From: Pinus tabuliformis
Taxonomy: Eukaryota; Streptophyta; Pinopsida; Pinales; Pinaceae
Reading direction: 5' to 3'
NCBI GenBank assembly: GCA_031772625.1
Contig: CM062816.1
Location: 833,814,071-833,878,070 of the forward strand
DNA: 64,000 bases
Made by a program: the position numbers and the translations under genes. Positions 23,022-32,263 of the stretch are shown here, piece by piece (within the stretch, counting starts at the first letter, position 1; every line of letters begins with the position of its first letter). The notes beneath the pieces were generated by a model. That model was not told where the DNA came from. It did no database searches and saw nothing but the letters and a program-made list of their open reading frames with translations.

Positions 23022-25141
23022 ACATCACCCCATCCAGCAGTGAGGAGGGGGAGCAAACTGAAGAAATTGAGAAGAACAATGATGAGGGAGCACATGACGT
23101 TCAAGCAAAGGGAAAAACAGAGGAAGCACAGGAAGAACAGAAAGAAATTGGCAAGACTGCTGAGCCTAAAACAGAGGAAGAAACAACAGAAAAAACACCA
23201 AGGGAAAAGAGGATGCAGAGTAGAAAGGAAAAGGCCGAGAAAGCCCAAATGAAGGCTGCCACAGCCAAAGCAGGCACCCAGAAAGAAAAGGGAAAGACAC
23301 ACCCTGAGATATCAGCAATACAGACAGAAACAGTGGACATAGAGATTTCTACAAGAAGCAAAGAAAAAGAATAGCAAGAAGAGAAATCCCCTGAGACGTT
23401 GGCAAGGGAGGCAGCAGCTGTGCTTGCTGCATTAAGCACACCCATAAAGCAAAAAGGAAAGAGAAAAAGGACCTCCATGTACTTCAAAGCCAGAAAGAGC
23501 ACAAGGATCAAAGTAGGCAAACCTCAGCCACCATCCAGGGAACCGATTGTCATTGAGGACTCACCCACTAAATAGAAGGAAGAGTCTCCTTCCAAGATAT
23601 CCATCACCTATGAAAGAGGAAGCCCAAAAACCTCTACATGGAAAGAGAAAATTAAGTCGATGGACTCAAAGGCAGTTCTACAGGAAGCTGCAATATCTCT
23701 ACAGGAAACTCTAGCCAAGTTAAAAGAGACTGAGAAATTGGAGGAGAAAGTAGCTAAACAATCACAAGGGGAGAGAAAAACTAAAGAAATACCTGAACCT
23801 ACCCCTCAACCTGATTTGGGCTCATATTACAATCTGTTAGAGGGTGGGAAAATCATCCCACAGAAATTTGCTGTACCATTATTTTTCGAATTAGAGAAAG
23901 AGAGGATCAGAACACACACATGGATGAAAATCGCCAAATCTAAAGGAATTGAGGACATAGGCCACATGGAGGAGAAGTTAAAAGAATTAAGAGGAGAATT
24001 GGCCATGGTAAGACATGTAGAAAGCTGCAAAAGAGCCAAGCTGCAGGAGGAGAATGAGCTGCTGAAAAAACAGTTGCAGCTATAGGAAGTCCACAAGGAA
24101 GATAGGTTGTCCATTTTGGGAGGGCAACAGTAGCAGGGAAGACCTCCAGCAAACAAGGGCACCACTGAGACACAGCAGAAAGAAGAAGAGCTACAAGATA
24201 ATGTGGAAATGCTAACAAAACTACTGCAAGAACAAGAATCTCAGGCAGCAAAAGAAATACAAGTTTTGAAACAATAGTTGCAAGAGAAAGAGGCCCAATT
24301 GGCCTGCATGGCCAGTTGGGCAATAGAAGCCTTACAATGTAGGCAACCTGCCAAATCTTATGCATTATACCTTAAAGACCAATGGTTGCAATTCCAAATT
24401 AACACACTAGCCCAAAGGGGCACTACTCCATTTCAGAATTACAATCAATTCATGTATTTGTGTGATAGTAGCTCAGCTGAAGATAAGGCCAAGATAGCAG
24501 AATTCTATTTACACAACTTGGCGCTTCCAAACATGAATCTATGGGACCCTAATACTGCATTGGGAGATGTGCAACTGCTGGCCATGGCTTCTTGGTTAAG
24601 CCATGAGGAAAAGAGGGCAACAGAAATTGGGAAAGTTATGGATGGGGAGCTAAGTGAGCCACTTCTGATCAGGGCAGAACCAGAAGATCCCTCAGTTTTA
24701 GTCTATGCCCATTAGCACCTTGCCAACGACCCTCAGGCTCTTCCAGACTACATTAAAAAGCAAGCTCAAGCCATTTCTCACTTTGATGACATGGAAAGAC
24801 TGTTGGGTGATAACTACATCCATGCTTGCACAAGGAGATGGAACACCTTGTCCCACAGTCTGAAAATAAGAGAGTACCACTCCCCAACAAGGATGAGAGA
24901 GGCTTTGGCGAGAGTGCCACTTTATAAAAAGATAGTGTAAAATCTGAAGGCCAACTAGATTGGCCTCAAGTTCAGTCCTCCATTTCTTTTGGAAATGCTG
25001 GAAGGGGTCAAAAAAGAAGAAGAACACAGGCAATGGGAGGAGGTAGAGAGAAAGGCAGGGTTTCATGACCGAGAAGCGGACATCACCTTCGAAGCCTGGG
25101 ATTTCATAAGGCGGTCAAAGCAATCAAAGATGATGAGCTAG
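23022..25141 (+). pseudogene. Additional Gypsy ORF (aORF), C-terminal part
   Basis: Continues the frame of 20509-21216. First comes a long, highly charged, low-complexity Glu/Lys/Ala region (~23037-23570; e.g. EEGEQTEEIEKNNDEGAHD), then heptad-like coiled coil (~23680-24300; LEEKVAKQ, MEEKLKELRGELAMV, LLKKQLQL), then a less charged helical end (FQNYNQFMYLCDSSSAEDK, WLSHEEKRATEIGKVM, ITFEAWDFIRR). Stops: TAG 23372, 23573, 24083, 24131, 24275, 24713, 24956, 25139; TAA 24938. No frameshift is needed over 2.1 kb. Joined length is about 940 codons. No signal peptide, transmembrane span or known domain is visible, so the role (gag-like assembly, env-like, or regulatory) stays unknown. Confidence 0.72.
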
Positions 25142-25185
25142 ATTAGTTACTCAGAGGATGAGCAACACATTCAACAGGGGGGTGA

Positions 25186-27222
25186 TGATGAGCCCCAAAA
25201 ATGGGTAACTTTATGGGCTCATTTTGCTTATTATTCTTGATTAATCCACCATTCTTCATAGTTTTATGCATGCTTTTGAATATATTATGTTAATTGATGA
25301 ATGGGAATAGTCACTTGATCACAAAAGTCTAATATGTGCTTATTGCATATTTTTGGACATCTTTTGGACCAAGGTCAAGTATTTATGAGCAAGTTGACAA
25401 CCAAATACGAAGGAACAGGCTGAGGATTTGTAGGAAGAGTGTCTCCTACACTAAATGACCCCTTCCTCAAGTTCTCCACCATCAGCTTGGAGTTCAACAG
25501 CCCACCAAAGTTGATTTCAAGGGGCAGTCGAGCAGATTTTGTGAAGTGGCTAATTAACTGTAGTTTTGAGCAGCCAAGCCCCTAAAGTTAAGGAGGGATG
25601 TTGGGAGTCCTCGTGGTGCATAAGTATGAAGGCTTCAAGCCTTGGTAGTTTAGCTATTGAACATTTGTTTTCCGCACTTTAGTGCAGCTCTGCCTTTCAG
25701 CTGATTTTCGAGCTCCTGCTGTAAACATTTTTGTGACATGATTATTTTTTGAGTAATGGAGATAAATTTCACTTTGCACGAGCTCTGAGCTTTCTTAGGA
25801 GGCTGTAGCTTTTGGGGTTGGGCCCAACCCAAGTGTCAGTGCCTCCTTTGTGTACTTTTATGTGTTTTCCTTACATTCATAGAATAATTTCTGTTATCTA
25901 GGTTAAGATCTTGCTTTGTTACTTAGGTTGCTTTTGATGATTAAGATAGTTTTTCATGCTTCAGGTTGATTTGACAGTTTGGTAACAGAAAAGATCTACA
26001 AAAAGGCCATCAAGTAATCCTTGATCTCATCTCTCCCTCCTTGGGACCATGAGCTGAGACCAAGGCATCTTGCTGCCACAAAAACACTGTTCTTGCCTTT
26101 CTATGCAATTGATACCAGGTGTACTTGCATGTTTAAGATCTGTTCTTGCTTGGTTTCCATAGTTATCTTGCATGATTTCCTGTCTATAAACTTCTGTTCA
26201 TCATGTTTCTGGTTTTTAGGTCAAAGTAGATAGATCTCTGGTTTTTCTAGTCTTTGTTTGATCAGTTTTGGAAAATAGTGTGCAGATCACCTGTAATACA
26301 TTCCTACCTGCCCTTCCTCCATCATCCAACCTGTTCCAGCCCCTAATCCAAGATTCCTTACCTCCATTTGCTACACTTTCCCAATTTGCCCTAATTTCTA
26401 TATTTTTGTGCAACATTGCTTTCTCCATCCTTGAGCAAATCCAACTATCTTCATCACTCTTGAGCTTCATTTACTAGGTCCCACACCTCTTAACTACCTT
26501 ATCCACTCTTCATTTCCACTTCCCTACCATCTTTTCTCCATCAATCCTCTTTCGGTTGTTCCTATAGAACATCCTGTAGAACCCCTGTAGACTTCCTGTA
26601 GAAATTCACGTGAGTAGTTTTTCAAGATCTAATTGCTGTGAAATTCTCTAGAAGGGTGTTAGGGACCCGTTAGGCCCTCTTCTCACTGTTCCAACCTCTT
26701 GCAAGCATCCACTCCATTCCCTTTCGCCAATCAACCTCTGCATGGTCAAAAACAATTAAAGCACATGCATAATAATTCTGCAAGAATACTCAGAAATACA
26801 AAAAGATGTTTTTTCATATTTTACTTCAGAAGTAGCTTAGTCACATGCATTTTACCTTTCCAAGAGTCAATGGCATCCATTTCAACAGCTTTCATCTCTT
26901 TTCTTGCACCAGTAGGGTTAGTCAGTAAAACTAGGGTTTGAATTTCCTTTCAGCTCTTAGCTTCTTTCTGCAAGTAGATTAGCCTCCTTTGAGTTAGATT
27001 TCATCCATCACAGTTAAAAGCTTCTTCTAAGAGCTCATAGAAGTTGTCTTAAGCTCCTAGTAGACTTGTGCCAGCTAATCAAGTGACAACCTGCGGCAAG
27101 AGCTAGTACTTGTGCATATAGCACCGTCGCTTCCAAGTTTGTTACGAACTACCGAGTTGATAAAAGTAAAGAAGGAAGTCCTAGGAGTTGTAGCATTATT
27201 GCTGCAATACTAGAGCCCACCA
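25186..27222 (+). repeat. Gypsy 3' LTR
   Basis: Pairs with 10386-12495. Preceded by the polypurine tract CAACAGGGGGG at ~25172-25182 and followed by the TSD AATAG at 27223. Contains CCTRTAGAA words near 26569-26600. Confidence 0.92.
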
Positions 27223-27826
27223 AATAGTTGGAAGATTCCAAGCAAATCCTAAGGAAACACACCTTCAGATAGTCAAAAGGATTTTCAAATATCTTTAAGG
27301 AACACAGAACTTTGGTTTATGGTATCCTAGAGATACAGATCTTACACTTCATGCATATACAGATGCAGATTGGGCAGGAAGTGTTGATGACCGAAAAAGC
27401 ACTAGTGGTGGTGCATTCTATATGGGTTCCAGGTTAGTGTCTTGGTTCAGCAAGAAACAAAGTTCAATTGCATTATCAATAGCTGAAGCAGAATATGTGG
27501 TTGCTGCATCTTGTTGCACACAACTACTTTGGACGATGCAAACCTTGCAAGACATTCAGATCAAATGTACTCCACCCATCTCCATTCTATGTGATAATAC
27601 AAGTGCCATCGGTATTTCAACGAATCCAGTCATGCACTCCAATACCAAGCACATACGCATCAAATATAATTTTCTACGTGAACAAGTGCTTGAACAAAAG
27701 GTCAAATTGGAGTATGTTCCCTCCAAAGAATAGGTTGCTAATATATTCACTAAACCACTACCCAGAGAGACATTGGAATATCTCATACAAAGGCTGGGAG
27801 TATTTGTTGCATCATCCTACTGTTAA
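27223..27826 (+). pseudogene. Copia pol, 3' part: end of RT and RNase H
   Basis: Pol resumes after the Gypsy element: GRFQANPKETHL, then RNase H with LHAYTDADWAGS (~27351-27384), DDRKSTSG, SIALSIAEAEY, LCDNTSAIG and KHIRIKYNFLRE, and the conserved tail ANIFTKPLPRETLE. Stops at TAA 27296 (normally Lys or Gln in YLxGT) and TAG 27731 (Gln expected); terminal TAA at 27824. Frame phase equals that upstream of the insertion. Confidence 0.92.
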
Positions 27827-28672
27827 ATCCTATCTTCTTCAAAGAAAGGTGGTTATACACGAGTTTCATGAAGCGTAGTCGTGTATCTACGCTGGTTTCT
27901 GTGGGTACAATCGCGTATATGTTGGTTTGAGGAAAAGAAGTGGACGAGACTTAAGAGAAAGGGATTTGATATGGTTCAGTGAATTATCTGCTCTGCTTGA
28001 TGATGGTTACAGTCTGTTGATGACATGTGGAAATATGTTGGATCTCATAAGTTGTTGATTACTTGATATATATCTGATTGATCATGATGCCTTGATGACT
28101 CTTGTGATATATGAAATGATCAAATCTGACAGTGAACATCTGACATAGGTTCAGGGGGATCATATGCTTCTAATAATGCATTGTTGACATTATCTTAGAA
28201 TATCTCGATGCAGATTTTGTTTCAGGTGGAACAGGTTCAAGGGGAGAACATGGTTGCTGGTCTGGATGCTGATTAACAGATGCTACTGATGATAGTTGCT
28301 GATGACTATCATAGTCTTGTTTAAGATATTTGGTCTCTGTTGTGTCATGTATATCTTTTAATGTAACGGTCATGAAAAATACCTAATTTGTAACCCCACT
28401 ATACATGAGATGGATGTATGTGTGATTCATTGGTGATAGCAAGGTCATTTGTGCTGCATGTATAGAGTCATGTTCTTCTTTTAGAACATCCTTTTGCAGA
28501 CCTTGCTTGTGCTTAGGGGGAGCATGCACTCGATCATGGGAGCTCAATCAACACACTTCAGCATATCAGAGAATTCAGCATGCACTCAGGGGGAGCATGA
28601 CCCTTTACCCTTGATGTCAAAGGGGGAGAGTGACTTGGTGTGGTTGTTGCTATCAAGTCCAAAAGGGGAGAT
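27827..28672 (+). other. Copia 3' untranslated region with polypurine tract
   Basis: No coding seen. Several G-rich purine runs (TAGGGGGAGCATG ~28512, AGGGGGAGCATG ~28587, AAAGGGGGAGAG ~28619) precede the final AAAAGGGGAGAT at 28661-28672, which touches the LTR and is the likely plus-strand primer. GCGTATAC-like words of the LTR recur at ~27855-27910. Confidence 0.8.
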
Positions 28673-28931
28673 TGTTGGGATTATGACATAGGTGTTGTCC
28701 TTGATGGCAACTCTCTCAGATGACAAATCACAATACAGCAGGTTAACAGCATAGAAAATTTTAGGGGCGAATGTTCGCCCTTTGGCAAAATTAAGGGGTT
28801 TTAAATTTTTAGTGGGCGAATATTTTGTATCATAGTACATTTTTACAAATCACCTCAAATAGCCCACCTTATTTTAAGGGAGAGGGTAAAAAAGGTAAAT
28901 TTAGCCCTTGAAATTAGGAGTTACAACCTTC

Positions 28932-29480
28932 CATTCACCCATTTTCAAGAATAGGTTTTATTTAAGTGAATCCATTTGCCCATTTTCAAGAATAGGTTTT
29001 ATTTAAGTGAATCCTATAGGCCAAAGACCCAAATACCATATTTATAAAAAAGGTATGGTAAATTAATAAAAATATAAATAAATGAGAGGTATGGTAAATA
29101 AATAAAACATTTTTTATATTTACTCCATAAGTCACCTTATATACATGCAAGGGTGTAAACAAATAAAAGTATAAGTAAAGTGGAGGTATGGTAAATAAAT
29201 AAAACGTCTTTTTATACTTACTGAAAAGGTATGGTAAATAAATAAAAATATAAATAAACTAGACGCATGGTAAATAAATAAAACCTCTTTTTATATTTAA
29301 TCCATAACCCTCGTTCTATTTACGAAGGCTCAAGAAAGAGGTTTTATTTAAGTGAATCCTATGGGCCAAATACCATATTTGTAAAAGAGGTATGGTAAAT
29401 TAATAAAAATATAAATAAACGAGAGGTATGGTAAACAAATAAACATTTTTTTATATTTACTCCATAAGTCAACTTATATT
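28932..29480. repeat. Internal tandem repeats of the Mutator-like element
   Basis: A ~45-bp duplication with CCATTTTCAAGAATAGG (28938, ~28980) is followed by about seven spaced copies of GGTATGGTAAATWAATAAA between ~29052 and ~29440, in larger ~110-bp units that end with TATATTTACTCCATAA. Confidence 0.85.
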
Positions 29481-29623
29481 TAAGGACACTCAAAAAATGT
29501 GTTATATTTAGGTGAAACCTATGGGCAAAATACTATGGGACAAATACCATGGACTAGATTGTTATTAATACCATGCAAAAAAACATTATTAACCCTAATA
29601 TTAGTATTAATAAAAATAAAAAT

Positions 29624-29710
29624 GGTACATGGTATTGACCCATGGTATTCACCAAAATGGCACATAGTATTGACCCATGGTATTCACCTGGAATGTAGCC
29701 TATTTAAATG
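29624..29710 (+). promoter_or_regulatory. CCATGGTATT array plus TATTTAAA, module 1, in Mutator-like element
   Basis: Four ACATGGTATTGACC/CCATGGTATTCACC-type copies at 29624-29688, then TATTTAAATG at 29701-29710. Followed by GATCCATCTTTACTCTGGAT. Confidence 0.5.
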
Positions 29711-29965
29711 GGGGAATTAAACCAGCATAGATCCATCTTTACTCTGGATCTACTAACCCCCTAGAGGTATCAAATATCATGATATGCAAACTAGCATAGA
29801 GTGAAAAAATATTTGATCCGATCAAGAGTAAAAATGGATGTTGTAATTTAATGTATGTTAAAGATTTTAGCTTGGTTAAAATAAAAAATAAAATAAAAAT
29901 CAACTATTAATTTTATTAATTTTTATAAATTACTAATAGTAATTTTTAAGCTCCAGGTTTATGAT

Positions 29966-30027
29966 AACCCATGGTATTGACCCATGGTAATACCATGGTA
30001 TTCATGTGAGCATAGACTATTTAAAGG
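29966..30027 (+). promoter_or_regulatory. CCATGGTATT array plus TATTTAAA, module 2, in Mutator-like element
   Basis: Three CCATGGTA(TT) copies at 29966-30003, then CTATTTAAAGG at 30018-30028. The downstream GATCCATATTAATTCTGGGT is a diverged copy of the sequence after module 1, so the whole promoter-like block is duplicated ~330 bp apart. Confidence 0.5.
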
Positions 30028-32263
30028 GGAAATTCTATCATCTTAGATCCATATTAATTCTGGGTCTACCAAGTGCTCAGAGGGATAATAGATTTCATCC
30101 CCCTAAGAGTGGTAGATGTGTAGTTAAGATGGATATAGGTTGGTTTTTATGATAATGAAGATATTAAATAGGCTTAGGAAATTATATTGTAAAAACATCT
30201 TAAGGTGAATGGTTAAAGCATAGACATTGGACAAGTATATTTGTATACTTCTGTTTTAAACTGAAACAAATCCAGGGCTAAAAGGAATGGATTGATTGCA
30301 CTAGTCATCCTTCTATAACTTTCCAACATATGCTGGAGTAAACAGGTTGTAATTTGGGTAATTTTTCTAATTGCAAACAGGAACATACTTGTGTATTGGC
30401 AGGGTGGTTACGAGGTCCTTAGAAGTGATAAATTTGAATTTTTCTTGGTTTTATATATAGTATTAGGTTTTTTCTCATTCTTTCTGTGAATGGCACGGGT
30501 GAATTTTATCCTACACCCACTAGGTTATCGATATGTAATTTCGGTAATTTTGATTTCAAAAGATATTTTAAATAAATGCAATGATTTCATTTGTGTATTC
30601 AATAAACACAAGATTTTATAATTGAGTAAAATATTCGCCATGCCTGGTGAGAGATTCGCCAAAAAATTATATATACATATCATATTATTGATAAAATCGC
30701 CTTCCATTTTTCCTATATACCATGGAGATTCGCCCATTTATTATACATGTAAATTTGGGGGGGTTCTTCAAATTTTCCCTGGTTAACAGCTTAGAGTTAC
30801 AGATCAGACTTCACAGAATGAAGAAAGAGAGGTACACGCAGGTTCACCACTGGCCAAGTCACGTATACACACGGGTTCACTGTATACAAGTCACATATAC
30901 GTAGACACACACTTTCACAAAAGGAAAAGTGCGTATACCTTGGAAAACTAAGTTTTTGGTCTGAAGTATTTGGTCCATGGTATTTTGATCCATGGTATTG
31001 GTCTAAGTTATCAGGTCTGAGGTATTGACCCTAGGTATTTGATCCAAGGTATTGGTCCTAAGTGGTTTTGGTCCATGGTATTGAAAAGGGCCTAAAACTA
31101 TAAAAGGAGGAGAAAATCATTAGGCCAAGGTACTCAAGCATTGAATATCTGATGAAAAGTGAGATCTAGTATGCAGGTTATTGGGTTATGGTACATTGTT
31201 GGATCTGAACCAAGGAGGAAACTTAGCGGTCGATGCAGAATAAGATCTAATGATGGATTGGGATCTTAAGGCGTAAAGTGAACCATCATTATATGTTTTT
31301 TCTCATGAATATTCTAGATCTGAATACTAATGCATATATTATTTCGTAAATGATATGATCTAGGTATAACTAAAGTCTGGTATAGCTGCAGAATTATGAA
31401 TAATATTTACAGATGTATACATTGGTTGGCTTTGAGGAAAGCGCGTATACACGCAGGTTCAACACAATAAAGTAGTGTATACCTTATAATCTATGCTTTA
31501 GTTGTTGTTGTTTGTTGTTGCAGTGTTCTAGGTTCTGGCTTGGGTTTTGGTTACTGTATTCTGGTAACAGCATTCTGAAAGATTAGATTGATGGGTTGTC
31601 AAAGTGATTGCTTGATTTAGTTGTGGTTGGTTCAATAGGAGATTGGTTGATGCAGATATATTTGATGATTGAATGATGTTGTTGATGGATCCAGTCTGAA
31701 AATTTATGAAACGTGGTCCTTGGAAGAAAGGAGAAGGTTGTAGCCTTCTGTAGGCCGACACCTATGTACTAGTACACATATCAGCTAGTATAAGAGCTAG
31801 GGGGTAGTAGCTCCCTTCCAGTAGAATCTGGAGAACGAGAGAAGGTTGTAGCCTTCTGCAGGTTGAAGCTTGCATACTGGTATAAGGCTGCACCAGTACA
31901 AAAATTATAAATAGAATTCTCTTATTATTAAAAGAAGACAGAGACGATTGCAGCAGGTGGTTTTCACCCACATTGGGTTTCCACCTTATATATTGGTGTT
32001 TATGTGTGTTGCTTATGTGTGATGCTTTATTCTGCTTTTACTGCACTGTCTAATGAATTCCTGATATACTGATTAAAGTTCACTACACGATAATTTGGGT
32101 AAATCAAAAGATATCTGCATATATGCTAGTTTCATTAAGCATAGTTGCGTATACATGCTAGTTCACTGAGTTGAAGTAGCGTATACAAATCAGTTTTAAA
32201 AATTAAATTACTGATCTGATAATACTGATTCACCCCCCCCTCCTCTCAATATTATTTCCAACA

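Larger units (their letters stand above)
10386..27222 (+). mobile_element. Athila/Tat-like Ty3/Gypsy retrotransposon nested in Copia pol
   Basis: LTRs at 10386-12495 and 25186-27222 start TGATGAGCCCC and end CACCA. The flanking 5-mers are AATGG (10381-10385) and AATAG (27223-27227), 4 of 5 matching. The host codons VGM-V/G-RFQ rejoin across the site. Order: LTR, primer site, tandem-repeat leader, gag, pol (PR-RT-RH-INT), a 2.2 kb spacer, an additional 3' ORF, polypurine tract, LTR. The GGCGYC-type primer site, the CX2CX3HX4C gag fingers, the DLGA protease and the ORF behind integrase point to the OTA (Athila/Tat) branch. A 1.8 kb non-autonomous LTR element interrupts the additional ORF. Confidence 0.93.
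28751..30780. mobile_element. Mutator-like non-autonomous DNA transposon
   Basis: A 2030-bp insertion with a perfect 10-bp TSD, GGTTAACAGC, at 28741-28750 and 30781-30790. The ends form a short imperfect inverted repeat (GAAAATTT core). Subterminal motifs are inverted at the two ends: GGCGAATATTTT at 28817-28828 against AAAATATTCGCC at 30628-30639, a GGGCGAATGTTCGCCC palindrome at 28765-28780, and further TTCGCC at 30655 and 30729. No transposase frame is visible. TSD length and short termini suggest Mutator superfamily (non-TIR MULE). Other families with long TSDs are possible. Confidence 0.8.
4661..32263 (+). mobile_element. Copia LTR retrotransposon, enlarged by nested insertions
   Basis: A complete but decayed Ty1/Copia element: 5' LTR 4661-6161, tRNA-iMet-type primer site, gag, then pol in Copia order (protease, integrase, RT, RNase H), polypurine tract and 3' LTR 28673-32263. 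The LTRs start TGTTGG and end CCAACA. Length is inflated by a Gypsy element (10386-27222) in the RT/RNase H region and a Mutator-like element (28751-30780) in the 3' LTR; without them it is about 8.7 kb. The Gypsy insertion plus its TSD is 16842 bp, a multiple of three, and pol resumes in the same frame. Premature stops and frameshifts make it non-autonomous. The lineage looks Tork/SIRE-like from the RT and the GGGGGAG-rich 3' region, but this is not settled. Confidence 0.93.
28673..32263 (+). repeat. Copia 3' LTR, split by a DNA transposon
   Basis: LTR halves 28673-28750 and 30791-32263 together match 4661-6161. Starts TGTTGGGATTATGACATAGG and ends CCAACA. The interruption 28751-30780 is flanked by GGTTAACAGC twice; the 5' LTR has this word once (4729-4738). 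Promoter array and TATA copy at 30959-31107. Confidence 0.93.

Noticed and set aside
22907..23302. Coding frames across the end of the TRIM LTR, on both strands
   Set aside because: The plus frame is the aORF entering from the LTR by chance of phase, and the minus frame is its shadow. The true coding segment begins at the TSD, 23022.
6198..27733. TAG as a reassigned or read-through codon
   Set aside because: TAA and TGA also occur, frameshifts are present, and the mTERF exon ends normally at TAG. Decay by C-to-T change explains the pattern more simply.
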